Part shown: positions 19,648-29,590 of the stretch, in pieces
Layout: the number at the start of each line of letters is the position of its first letter
How positions within the stretch are numbered: position 1 is the stretch's first letter
Source of the DNA: Hansschlegelia plantiphila
GTDB lineage: Bacteria; Pseudomonadota; Alphaproteobacteria; Rhizobiales; Methylopilaceae
Direction of reading: 5' to 3'
DNA: 64,000 bases
NCBI RefSeq assembly: GCF_027922265.1
Contig: NZ_BSFI01000022.1
Coordinates: 1-64,000, forward strand
Program-made: the position numbers and the translations under genes
Notes under the pieces: model-generated
Seen by the model: the letters and a program-made list of their open reading frames with translations, nothing else
Databases searched by the model: none
What the model was told of the DNA's origin: nothing

Positions 19648-20322
19648 ATGAAGCTGATCATCTTCGACGTCGACGGCACCCTCCTCGACAGCCAGCACGC
19701 GATCGTGGCCGCGATGGCGGAAGCCTACACGCAGCATGGCCTGCCCGCGCCTTCGCGCGAGGCGGTGCGCGCAATCGTCGGGCTGTCGGTCGCCGAGGCC
19801 GTCGCTGAGCTGTCGGCCGAGGCCGCGGACCATCCGCAGGCCGAGATCGGCGAGGCGTTCAAGCTCAGCTTCATGCAGAGCCGCGCGCGCTCGCCGGACG
19901 GCATGGCGCTCTATCCGGGCGCGCTGCAGATCATCGAGCGGCTCGCCGCCCGCGGCGACGTCACGCTGGGCCTGGCCACGGGCAATTCGCGGCGCGGCGT
20001 GGCTCATTTCATCGAACGTTTCGGGCTCGAGAATCATTTCGTCACGCGCCAGACCGCCGACGACGCTCCCTCGAAACCACATCCCGGCATGATCCTCCAG
20101 GCGGCGGCGGAAGCCGGCGTACGCCCGGAGGAGGCCGCGATGGTCGGCGACACCACCTTCGACATGGCGATGGCGCGCGCCGCGGGCGCCCGCGCCATTG
20201 GGGTGGCCTGGGGCTACCACCCCAGAGACCGGCTTATGGCGGCGGGCGCGGAGACCATCATCGAAGGCTTTGCGGATCTGCCGGCGGCGCTCGGCCTTCC
20301 CGAAAAGGCCATGGCGTCATGA
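19648..20322 (+). CDS. HAD-superfamily phosphatase (phosphoglycolate phosphatase-like)
   Basis: A 224-residue HAD subfamily IA hydrolase. Motif I is FDVDGTLLDS at residues 6-15 with both catalytic Asp, motif II is LATGNSRRG, and motifs III/IV are SKPHPGMI and MVGDTTFDMAMA. A helical cap lies between motifs I and II. The substrate is unknown; its closest look is to Gph/PGPase-like enzymes. Its stop overlaps the next gene (ATGA), which suggests joint translation with the ATP12-like chaperone. Confidence 0.88.
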   Translation: MKLIIFDVDGTLLDSQHAIVAAMAEAYTQHGLPAPSREAVRAIVGLSVAEAVAELSAEAADHPQAEIGEAFKLSFMQSRARSPDGMALYPGALQIIERLAARGDVTLGLATGNSRRGVAHFIERFGLENHFVTRQTADDAPSKPHPGMILQAAAEAGVRPEEAAMVGDTTFDMAMARAAGARAIGVAWGYHPRDRLMAAGAETIIEGFADLPAALGLPEKAMAS

Positions 20323-21059
20323 GCGAGCGGCCTGACGCCCTGATCGAGAAGCCCAGGTTTCCGAAGCGCTTCTACAAGACCGCCGAAGTGCTGGAGGAGG
20401 GCGGCGTCTTTCTTCTGACGCTCGACGGCCTCAAGGCGCGCACCCCCGGCAGAGCCCTTCTCGCCTGTTCCTCGCCGGCGCTTGGCGAAGCGCTCGCGCA
20501 CGAATGGCGTGAACAGGGCGAGTTCATCGACCCGACGACGATGCCGCTGACGCGTCTCGTCAACGTCGCGATCGACGGCGTGGCGGCCGCGCGCGAGGCG
20601 GTCGCGGCGGAGATCGTAAAATACGCCTCGAGCGACCTCGTCTGCTATCGCGCCGAGGGGCCGGAGCGGCTGGTCGGACGTCAGGGCGAGCACTGGGACC
20701 CGGTGCTCGCATTCGCCCGCGACGAGTTAGGCGCACGCTTCGTGCTGGCCGAGGGCGTGATGTTCGTCGAGCAGCCGGAAGGAACGCTGGAGGCGGTCCG
20801 CCACGCCGTGCCCAAGGACGATCCTTTCGTGCTGGCGGCGCTCAGCACCATCACCACGCTGACAGGCTCGGCGCTGCTCGCGCTCACGGTGCATCGCGGC
20901 AGGCTGTCGGCGGAGCAGGCTTGGCTCGCCGCCAATGTCGACGAGGACTGGAACGTCGAGCTTTGGGGCGAAGACGCCGAGGCGACCCAGCGCCGCGCCG
21001 GGCGCTGGCGTGAGATGGAGGCCGCCGCCCGGCTGATAGCGCTCGCGACCGACAGGTGA
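20319..21059 (+). CDS. ATP12-family F1-ATPase assembly chaperone
   Basis: A 246-residue ATP12 family protein. Typical segments are RFYKTAEVLEEGGVFLLTLD, LTRLVNVAIDGVAAAREAVA, DLVCYRAEGPERLVGRQGEH and WDPVLAF. In mitochondria ATP12 binds the F1 alpha subunit during assembly, and alphaproteobacteria carry orthologues. The role here is inferred from family. It is coupled to the HAD gene upstream. The next gene downstream is the interrupted lipoprotein. Confidence 0.92.
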   Translation: MSERPDALIEKPRFPKRFYKTAEVLEEGGVFLLTLDGLKARTPGRALLACSSPALGEALAHEWREQGEFIDPTTMPLTRLVNVAIDGVAAAREAVAAEIVKYASSDLVCYRAEGPERLVGRQGEHWDPVLAFARDELGARFVLAEGVMFVEQPEGTLEAVRHAVPKDDPFVLAALSTITTLTGSALLALTVHRGRLSAEQAWLAANVDEDWNVELWGEDAEATQRRAGRWREMEAAARLIALATDR

Positions 21060-21234
21060 CGGCGGTGCCCCAGGTGATCTTCCGGCCACATGCTGTGGAA
21101 AGGGACGGCGCGTAAAGGGTTCTGCGGACGCCAAAAGGCCGCAGGCCCATCCAGAACGTGACGCGTCCACCGATGGAGCCGTCATGCGATTCGCCGTTTA
21201 TCCCGCCCTACCCGTCGTCGCCCTCGCGCTCTCA

Positions 21235-21240
21235 TTGTCG
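21235..21240 (+). repeat. Target site duplication, left copy
   Basis: TTGTCG immediately precedes the left terminal repeat. The same six bases follow the right terminal repeat. One G could be assigned to either the repeat or the element, so the duplication is five or six bases. Confidence 0.8.
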
Positions 21241-21278
21241 GGGGTCTGAGTAGTAACGGAGCAGAAAACCTATTCTCA
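21241..21278 (+). repeat. Left terminal inverted repeat of the cassette
   Basis: It starts GGGGTCTGAGTAGTAACGGA. It pairs with the right repeat over 31 bases with two mismatches (positions 14 and 21); the inner seven bases have diverged and lack the TAAG end. Confidence 0.88.
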
Positions 21279-21294
21279 GCCTTCTAGCCACAAA

Positions 21295-22065
21295 GTGGAG
21301 AAATATTCTTTGATCCAAGCTCTAAATAATACCTCACCCGTTGCCCTCGTGACCGGTTCCACGTCCGGCATCGGCGCCGCGATAGCCCGCCGGCTATCCA
21401 GCGAGGGGTATGCCGTAGTCCTGCACTCGCGCAATTCCGCTGAAACTGGATTCGCGTTAGCCGCTGAATTGGGAAAAGCTACGTACATCCAAGCCGATTT
21501 GGCCGATGACGCTGACAGGATCAGGCTTGTGCGGGAGGCTATATCCTGGGGAGGTCGGCTTGATGTCCTTGTCAACAATGCCGGCACCAGCCGCGTTATT
21601 CCCCATGCCGATCTTATGGCCGCCTCGCCTGCCGTCTGGAACGAGCTGCATGAGGTCAACGTGGTAGCCCCATTTCGCCTCGTGGCGGAAGCCGCAACAG
21701 CCTTGAGAGATGCAGCCCGACGCGGCCGACCGGCCTGTGTCGTCAACGTCAGCTCACATGCTGGCGTCCGGCCCAAGGGCGCATCAATCCCTTATGCCGC
21801 ATCCAAAGCCGCGTTGAACCATGTCACTCGCCTGCTCGCCGTATCGCTTGCACCGGATATCAGAGTGAATGCCGTTGCCCCTGGTTTGGTGGATACGCCT
21901 CTGACGGCGGATTGGACCGCTGCCCAACAGTTGTGGCGGGAGCGCTCGCCCATGCGCAGAGCCGCCAGACCGGAGGATATCGCCCAAATCGTCGCTATGC
22001 TGGTAGCCTCGGACTACCTGACCGGCGAAATTTTGCTGTCGGATGGCGGGCTGAACCTGACATAG
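21295..22065 (+). CDS. SDR-family oxidoreductase (cassette passenger)
   Basis: A 256-residue classical short-chain dehydrogenase/reductase. It has the Rossmann motif TGSTSGIG (TGxxxGIG) near residue 22, NNAG, the serine of VNVSSHAG and the active-site YAASK (YxxxK). The end, YLTGEILLSDGGLNLT, is typical of FabG-like members. The substrate is unknown. The start is either GTG 21295 or TTG 21310, the latter with GGAG nine bases upstream. It is the only gene between the inverted repeats and has a lower GC content than the host, so it was probably acquired. Confidence 0.9.
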   Translation: MEKYSLIQALNNTSPVALVTGSTSGIGAAIARRLSSEGYAVVLHSRNSAETGFALAAELGKATYIQADLADDADRIRLVREAISWGGRLDVLVNNAGTSRVIPHADLMAASPAVWNELHEVNVVAPFRLVAEAATALRDAARRGRPACVVNVSSHAGVRPKGASIPYAASKAALNHVTRLLAVSLAPDIRVNAVAPGLVDTPLTADWTAAQQLWRERSPMRRAARPEDIAQIVAMLVASDYLTGEILLSDGGLNLT

Positions 22066-22093
22066 CGCACCATCAGATATGCATGACAGCGAG

Positions 22094-22131
22094 CTTATGT
22101 AGGTTTTCTGTTCCGTTGCTACTCAGACCCC
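22094..22131 (-). repeat. Right terminal inverted repeat of the cassette
   Basis: Read on the minus strand from 22131 it begins GGGGTCTGAGTAGCAACGGA and ends with TAAG after 38 bases. That length and ending match Tn3-family terminal repeats. Confidence 0.88.
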
Positions 22132-22137
22132 TTGTCG
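22132..22137 (+). repeat. Target site duplication, right copy
   Basis: TTGTCG directly follows the right terminal repeat and matches 21235-21240. The lipoprotein frame resumes here with TCG GCC TGC, encoding Ser-Ala-Cys of the lipobox. Confidence 0.8.
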
Positions 22138-22797
22138 GCCTGCGCCACTTACCCGGCGATAGTCCCGCAGGCGTCGTTCGTCGACAAGGTGGACGTCGAG
22201 CTGAAGCAGGACGTCACGTCGCACACCAGCGCCGGCATCGTCGCCTCCAAGACGTGACGGGAGTCGACGCGCTACGGCCATGACGGCGCGCCCAAGCAGC
22301 TGCGCATCGCGATTCCTCGTCTGCACTACAAGAACGCCCTGCAGTCCGCGCTGATCGGCGACGCCAACTCGTTGGCGCGCACGTCGCGGTGTTCGACGCC
22401 GAGAGCGGCAAGCCGAACGGCAAGTTCGACGTGGTCGCGATCGATCAAGCGGCGCTCAATGGCCTCGCGGGCGTCATGATCTCCGCCATGAAGGACAAAA
22501 CGAGGCCGATCAGCGCCTCGCCCAGCAAATCGCTGCGGACGTCATGGAGCACGTCTATGGCTCGGCCGTCGCCAGGGAGGCCAGCCAGCGCCCTGTCGTC
22601 GAGGCTCCCGAGCCGCCTCCGGCCGTCGCGCCGGCAGCGCCCAAACCTGCGCCTGCGAAGGCCAAGACCCACCAAACGGCGATGCTCGCGCCGCCCGCCG
22701 CCCGCTGAGGTTCTCGGACCTTCGTCGGCGTTGCGGCGCCGCACACACCGCTATACGGCTCTCCGATCGGTTGTGAGAGGACGGGAGCTGCGGCGCG

Positions 22798-24324
22798 ATG
22801 AAGGACGTTCTGATCGAGCTTGAACAGCGCCGCGCGACGGCCCGCCTCGGCGGCGGGCAGAAGCGCATCGACGCCCAGCACGCCCGGGGAAAGCTCACAG
22901 CGCGGGAACGGCTGGAGATCCTGCTCGATCCAGATTCGTTCGAAGAATACGACATGTTCGTGGAGCATCGCTCCAGCGACTTCGGCATGGAGAAGCAGAA
23001 GATCCCGGGCGACGGCGTCGTCACCGGCTGGGGGACGGTTAACGGCCGAAAGGTGTTCGTGTTCGCGAAGGACTTCACGGTGTTCGGCGGCTCGCTCTCC
23101 GAGGCGCACGCCCAGAAGATCATCAAGATCCAGGACATGGCGATCCGCAACCGCGCGCCTGTCATCGGCCTGTTCGACGCCGGCGGCGCGCGCATCCAGG
23201 AGGGCGTGGCTGCGCTCGGAGGCTATGGCGAGGTGTTCCAGCGCAACGTGCTGGCTTCGGGCGTCATCCCGCAGATCTCGGTGATCATGGGGCCCTGCGC
23301 GGGCGGCGACGTCTATTCGCCGGCGATGACCGACTTCATCTTCATGGTGCGCGACCGCTCCTACATGTTCGTCACCGGGCCGGACGTGGTGAAGACCGTC
23401 ACCAACGAGACGGTGACCTCCGAGGAGCTCGGCGGCGCGAAGATCCACACAACCAAGTCGTCGATCGCCGACGGCGCTTACGACAACGATGTCGACGCGC
23501 TGATCGACATGCGCCGGCTGATGGATTTCCTGCCCGGCAACAACATCGAGGGCGCGCCGGAATGGCCGTCGTTCGACGATCCCGACCGCTACGACCCATC
23601 GCTCGACAGGCTCATCCCCGACAATCCGAACAAGCCCTACGACATCAAGGAGCTGATCCTGAAGACTGTCGACGAAGGCGACTTCTTCGAGATCCAGGAG
23701 GCCTTCGCCCGCAACATCGTCACCGGCTTCGGCCGGCTCGAGGGCCGCACCGTCGGCGTCGTGGCGAACCAGCCGATGGTGCTGGCGGGCGTCCTCGACT
23801 CGGACGCCAGCCGCAAGGCTGCGCGCTTCGTGCGTTTCTGCGACTGCTTCGAGATCCCGATCGTCACCTTCGTCGACGTGCCGGGCTTCCTTCCCGGAAC
23901 CGCGCAGGAATATGGCGGTCTCATCAAGCACGGCGCGAAGCTTCTATTCGCCTACGCCGAGGCGACGGTTCCGAAGGTGACCGTCATCACCCGAAAGGCC
24001 TTCGGCGGAGCCTACGACGTCATGGCGTCGAAGCATCTGCGCGGCGACGTGAATTACGCCTGGCCGACGGCGCAGATCGCGGTGATGGGCGCAAAAGGAG
24101 CGGTCGAGATCATCTTCCGCGGAGCCGACGCCGAGGGAATCGCGAGCAAGACCAAAGAGTACGAGGACCATTTCATGTCGCCCTTCGTGGCGGCCGAGCG
24201 CGGCTATATCGACGAGGTCATCCAGCCGCGCTCGACGAGGCGACGGGTCGCCCGGGCGCTGGCGATGCTTCGAGGCAAGCGGCTCGAAAACCCCTGGAAA
24301 AAACACGACAACATACCGCTCTAG
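22798..24324 (+). CDS. pccB: Acyl-CoA (propionyl-CoA) carboxylase beta subunit
   Basis: A 508-residue biotin-dependent carboxyltransferase. It has the N-terminal half ([60 protein letters not shown]) and C-terminal half ([40 protein letters not shown]). It transfers CO2 from carboxybiotin to propionyl-CoA, giving methylmalonyl-CoA; related enzymes use other short acyl-CoAs. GGGAG precedes the ATG. The alpha (biotin) subunit is not in this window, so substrate choice is inferred from overall similarity. Confidence 0.9.
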   Translation: MKDVLIELEQRRATARLGGGQKRIDAQHARGKLTARERLEILLDPDSFEEYDMFVEHRSSDFGMEKQKIPGDGVVTGWGTVNGRKVFVFAKDFTVFGGSLSEAHAQKIIKIQDMAIRNRAPVIGLFDAGGARIQEGVAALGGYGEVFQRNVLASGVIPQISVIMGPCAGGDVYSPAMTDFIFMVRDRSYMFVTGPDVVKTVTNETVTSEELGGAKIHTTKSSIADGAYDNDVDALIDMRRLMDFLPGNNIEGAPEWPSFDDPDRYDPSLDRLIPDNPNKPYDIKELILKTVDEGDFFEIQEAFARNIVTGFGRLEGRTVGVVANQPMVLAGVLDSDASRKAARFVRFCDCFEIPIVTFVDVPGFLPGTAQEYGGLIKHGAKLLFAYAEATVPKVTVITRKAFGGAYDVMASKHLRGDVNYAWPTAQIAVMGAKGAVEIIFRGADAEGIASKTKEYEDHFMSPFVAAERGYIDEVIQPRSTRRRVARALAMLRGKRLENPWKKHDNIPL

Positions 24325-24564
24325 GATCGACTTCTGACCCGCAGGGCTGACGCGCGCGCGATCCGCAGCTAGTCTCTCATTAGAACGCAGCTAAGGAACG
24401 GTCCGACTGACCGCGTCCAAGCGCGTCGTCGGGAGGCGGCCGGTCTGACACTCGAAGAGCAGGACGATGACGGCGCGGCGCCCCCGCTGGAAGATTGCGA
24501 GGCCACGCAGGCGGTTCGTCGTCGTCATGTCCTCTTCATCCCAGGTTATCTGCCGCAGGCGCCC

Positions 24565-25779
24565 GTGCAGCAACGCAGGTTGGCCGGCCTTAATCTGAGG
24601 CGCTTCGCCAAGCTCTGGAATGTCGAGGTTGATGCAGGCCGGGAGCTGACCGAACACCCGGAGACGCCGAGCGCTTCCTGGCAGATCGAGATGCGTTCAG
24701 GGGACGCTCGGGTGTCGGTGGTCTACGAGATCCTGCGGTGGGACGATCTTGTCGCTCGGGATTTTGCGGTCCCCTTGGCTCATAAATTTCTGCAAGGCTT
24801 CGGAACGCTCTGGCTGGTCGTGACGTCCGGCCTGCTGTGGCGTCTGTGGCGCACCGCTCCATGGTATGCCGGGGCCTGGCTCTACCCGATCGCAGTCTTC
24901 ATCGGCGCGGGCGCCCTCGGCGCCGCCGGAGGCAGTCTCGTCGAGGCTGGAGCGGTTGAACTGGAGTTCGAGGAAATCAGCGTGCTGCTCGGCGTCGCGA
25001 CCTGGGCGTTGAGTTGGCTTGGCCTGCTGCATCTCCTGCGCCGATCGGGCGGTTTCGTCGTGCATCTGATGGACGACGGTCGATCGCAGCTTCGTTACGC
25101 CCGCCAGAAAGAGGCCGACCTTCACGATAGGGTCGGCGCCTTCGCGGATCGCATCCGCGCCGTCGTCCAGGAGGGGGCCGCCGACGAGGTGCTCGTCGTC
25201 GGGCACAGCAGCGGGTCGTTCCTCGCGATAGACGCGGTGTCGCGCGCCTATGAGGCCGAGCCCGGCTTCAGCCACACGGCGCCGTCATTCGCGCTTCTGA
25301 CGGTCGGCGCGACGGAACTGATGGTCGCGCTCCACCCGGCGGCGGGCTGGTTCCGCGAGCGGATACGCCGTCTCGCCGTCGAACCCGCGCTGTTCTGGGC
25401 GGAGGTCGTCGGGCCGTGGGACGCTCTGAACTTTCCGCGCCGGGATCCGGTGTCAGAGCTCGGACTACAGACGCCGCCTGACAGACCCAATCCGGTCTTT
25501 CGACGAGCCTTCCTCACGAAGATGCTCAAGCCAGCGACCATCAAGTCTCTAAGACGCGGGATCAAGGTGTTCCGCCTGCACTTCCAGTTCATCATGGCGA
25601 ACGAAGTGCAGGGGCCATACGACTACTTCGGCCTCGTCTGCGGCCCGCACTTCGCGCGAACCCAGTTCGCGCGGACAGCCATCGGCGGCGCGACCCGCAT
25701 GAGTCCGCATCTGCAGGCGCTTGGCGACGATCGAGGTCCCGTTTTGGAACGGCGACCGACCCAGGACGCCACCCTCTGA
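24565..25779 (+). CDS. Membrane-linked alpha/beta hydrolase-like protein (start uncertain)
   Basis: From GTG 24565 it is 404 residues. Three hydrophobic segments lie around residues 80-160 (for example WLYPIAVFIGAGALGAAGGS). They are followed by a nucleophile-elbow motif VLVVGHSSGSFLAIDAVSRA (GxSxG) and a C-terminal GPYDYFGLVCGPHF. The function is unknown. The same frame is open back to 24373 and encodes RRRHVLFIPGYLPQAP just upstream, which looks like the first strand and loop of this hydrolase type. No ATG, GTG or TTG occurs in that stretch, so the gene either starts at a rare codon (ATT 24379 or CTG 24445/24487) or has lost its start. Confidence 0.7.
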   Translation: MQQRRLAGLNLRRFAKLWNVEVDAGRELTEHPETPSASWQIEMRSGDARVSVVYEILRWDDLVARDFAVPLAHKFLQGFGTLWLVVTSGLLWRLWRTAPWYAGAWLYPIAVFIGAGALGAAGGSLVEAGAVELEFEEISVLLGVATWALSWLGLLHLLRRSGGFVVHLMDDGRSQLRYARQKEADLHDRVGAFADRIRAVVQEGAADEVLVVGHSSGSFLAIDAVSRAYEAEPGFSHTAPSFALLTVGATELMVALHPAAGWFRERIRRLAVEPALFWAEVVGPWDALNFPRRDPVSELGLQTPPDRPNPVFRRAFLTKMLKPATIKSLRRGIKVFRLHFQFIMANEVQGPYDYFGLVCGPHFARTQFARTAIGGATRMSPHLQALGDDRGPVLERRPTQDATL

Positions 25780-25933
25780 GGGACGCTTTGATCGATCAGT
25801 AAGATTCGACTCGATTTCATCGTCTGTTTACGCTTCCTTAACCATTAGCGGGTCGTGCGGCTGCAGCGACGCTCGGGAGTTCGATCCCGGCGTCGGCGCC
25901 TTTGCGACCACTGGGCGGTGACAGGAACGGCAG

Positions 25934-26887
25934 ATGGTCGCACTCGATTTTGCGCCGCTTGGCGGCGAAACAGCCGAAATCATCCATCCGCGCGCAGGCG
26001 TGAAGGTGGGCGGCCCGGCCGCGCTGAGGAAGCGGATCGAATACGGAACGCTGGTCGGCAGCATGGCGACGGGGTCGCTGTTCGCCGTCTGGTGGCTTCT
26101 GAACCATTCCATGACGTGGATAGAGTGGACCTCGCTCGGCGTCGGCTATGTCATCATAAATGTCGGCGTTGGAATGGGTTACCACCGCTACTTCACGCAT
26201 AAGAGCTTCGAGACATCGAAGCCGATGCGCTACGCGATCGGCGTTCTGGCGCAGCTCTGCTGCCAGGGTTCGGTGCTCCGCTGGGTGGCCGATCATCGCC
26301 GCCATCACGCCCACGCCGATCACTGCGGGGACGTCCACAGCCCGGTGGTCGATGGCATGTGCAACAATGAAGGCACGCTGAAAGGCCTCTTCCACAGCCA
26401 CATCGGCTGGCTGATGGACCCGACCACGACGGATCTCGACGTCTTCGCCCGCGACCTGCAGCAGGATCCCGTGGTGATGTGGTGCCATCGCACCCGCTGG
26501 TTCTGGGCGTTCTTCTCGCTGGCCGGCGCCCCGTTCGCGTTCGGCTACGCCTTCGGCGGATGGGAGCACGGCGTCGGATCGATGCTGGTCGGCGGTTTTC
26601 TCAGGACCTTCCTGTTCCTCAACATGGTGCTCGCGGTGAACTCGATCGGGCACACCTTCGGCACCGAGCGCTTCGACAATCACAGCCACGCCAAGAACAA
26701 CTGGGTGCTGGCGCTGCTCACCTTCGGCGACGGCTGGCACAACAACCACCACCGCCATCCGCGCAACGCCTATGCCGGCCTCACCTGGTGGGAGATCGAC
26801 GTCAACGGCTACATCATCTCCGGGCTGGAGAAACTCGGGCTGGTCTGGAACGTGGTCCGAATCCCCGCCGCCGCGAAAGCGGACTGA
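25934..26887 (+). CDS. Acyl-CoA/fatty-acid desaturase (delta-9 type)
   Basis: A 317-residue integral membrane di-iron desaturase. It has the three histidine boxes HRYFTH, HRRHHAHAD and HNNHHRHP, in the usual spacing, plus four hydrophobic segments. It inserts a double bond into saturated acyl chains for membrane fluidity. AGGAA lies six bases before the ATG. A terminator follows, whose T-run abuts the convergent hemB. Regiospecificity is inferred from family. Confidence 0.92.
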   Translation: MVALDFAPLGGETAEIIHPRAGVKVGGPAALRKRIEYGTLVGSMATGSLFAVWWLLNHSMTWIEWTSLGVGYVIINVGVGMGYHRYFTHKSFETSKPMRYAIGVLAQLCCQGSVLRWVADHRRHHAHADHCGDVHSPVVDGMCNNEGTLKGLFHSHIGWLMDPTTTDLDVFARDLQQDPVVMWCHRTRWFWAFFSLAGAPFAFGYAFGGWEHGVGSMLVGGFLRTFLFLNMVLAVNSIGHTFGTERFDNHSHAKNNWVLALLTFGDGWHNNHHRHPRNAYAGLTWWEIDVNGYIISGLEKLGLVWNVVRIPAAAKAD

Positions 26888-26961
26888 TCGTCCGGATCAG
26901 ACGCGGAAGCGCCGTTGAACCCTCGCGGATTTGTGGTCCGCAAATGAATCCGGTCGCGTCC

Positions 26962-26998
26962 GGGGCTGTGGATCTGCTGGGATCCGCAGCCCCTTTTT

Positions 26999-27000
<2 letters not shown>
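26962..27000 (+). terminator. Terminator after the desaturase gene
   Basis: A 13-bp stem with one mismatch (arms 26962-26974 and 26981-26993, GGGGCTG...CAGCCCC) followed by seven T. The T-run reaches the end of hemB on the other strand. Confidence 0.9.
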
Positions 27001-28981
<1,981 letters not shown>

Positions 28982-29494
28982 ATGAAGAACGTTGCCCGCC
29001 GGGCCGAGCCCGCCGCCGCCGATCCTCGTCAGGGTGAAGTCCGCCCGCTTTATCTTGAGGCGCTCACTTTGGTCGAGCGGCTTCATCGCAGGCTGCTGGA
29101 CGTCATCAAGGATGAGTTCGACCGGCGCGGCCGCTCCGACATCAACAGCGTCCAGGCGCTTCTTCTCTATAACATCGGCGACGCCGAGCTCACCGCCGGC
29201 GAACTCCGGACCCGCGGCTACTATCTCGGCTCCAACGTCTCCTACAACCTCAAGAAGCTCGTCGAGATGGGCTACCTGCACCACCAGCGTTCGCGGATGG
29301 ACCGCCGCTCGGTCCGGATCAGCCTGACGGAACAGGGCCGCGAGATCCACGACGTGGTCGACCAGCTCTACGCCAAGCACGTCCGCACGATCGAGCAGGT
29401 CGGCGGCGTCAACGCGGAAGACTTCAAGACGCTGAACGTCGCTCTGGTTCGCCTCGAGCGCTTCTGGACCGACCAGATCCGCTTCCGACTTTGA
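28982..29494 (+). CDS. ldtR: MarR-family transcriptional regulator LdtR
   Basis: A 170-residue winged-helix repressor-type protein. It contains YLEALTLVERLHRRLLDVIK, the helix-turn-helix region DAELTAGELRTRGYYLGSNV then SYNLKKLVEMGYLHHQRSRM and the wing DRRSVRISLTEQG. It closely resembles LdtR of Liberibacter and Sinorhizobium, which controls an L,D-transpeptidase gene and stress tolerance. AGGAAGG lies eight bases before the ATG. Its presumed target, the LdtP-like gene, lies 1.7 kb downstream beyond tyrS. Confidence 0.9.
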   Translation: MKNVARRAEPAAADPRQGEVRPLYLEALTLVERLHRRLLDVIKDEFDRRGRSDINSVQALLLYNIGDAELTAGELRTRGYYLGSNVSYNLKKLVEMGYLHHQRSRMDRRSVRISLTEQGREIHDVVDQLYAKHVRTIEQVGGVNAEDFKTLNVALVRLERFWTDQIRFRL

Positions 29495-29520
29495 TGACGG
29501 CCGGCGCCTGTCGCGCCGCG

Positions 29521-29564
29521 AAACAAAAAGCCCGCCGCAAGCGCCTGCGGCGGGCTTTTTGTTT
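29521..29564. terminator. Bidirectional terminator between ldtR and tyrS
   Basis: A perfect 19-bp stem (arms 29521-29539 and 29546-29564) with a 6-base loop. A GC core GCCCGCCGCA is flanked by an A-run on one side and a T-run on the other, so it can stop transcription from both converging genes. Confidence 0.93.
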
Positions 29565-29590
29565 GCCGCTAGACTCTGCGCGGGCGACCC

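Larger units (their letters stand above)
21241..22131 (+). mobile_element. Tn3-like mobile insertion cassette carrying an SDR gene
   Basis: The 891-bp element has terminal inverted repeats of about 38 bp that start GGGGTCTGAGTAG. The outer 31 bases match at 29 positions. The right end terminates internally in TAAG, as Tn3 ends do, and shares GGGGTCTGA and a GGAAC...GAAAAC block with the known Tn3 repeat. It is flanked by TTGTCG on both sides and sits in a lipoprotein gene. It holds no transposase or resolvase, only an oxidoreductase gene, so it would depend on a Tn3-family transposase in trans. By eye the base composition is clearly lower in GC than its neighbours. Confidence 0.88.
21184..22708 (+). 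pseudogene. Lipoprotein gene, split by a mobile cassette and decayed
   Basis: The 5' part (21184-21240) encodes a signal peptide, MRFAVYPALPVVALALSLS, with GGAG upstream. The rest resumes at 22132 after the inserted element. Joining the two across a single copy of TTGTCG gives LSLSACATYP, a perfect lipobox (LSAC). The body then reads FVDKVDVELKQDVTSHTSAG and ends in a Pro/Ala-rich tail (stop 22706-22708). Besides the insertion there is a stop codon at 22255 (TGA where CGA would give Arg) and two frame changes, at about 22360-22385 and about 22496-22500 (an A-run). The original product would have been a lipoprotein of about 190 residues of unknown function. Confidence 0.88.

Noticed and set aside
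24391..24657. A short minus-strand open frame upstream of the hydrolase
   Set aside because: It is antisense to the conserved hydrolase N-terminus and shows no family features.
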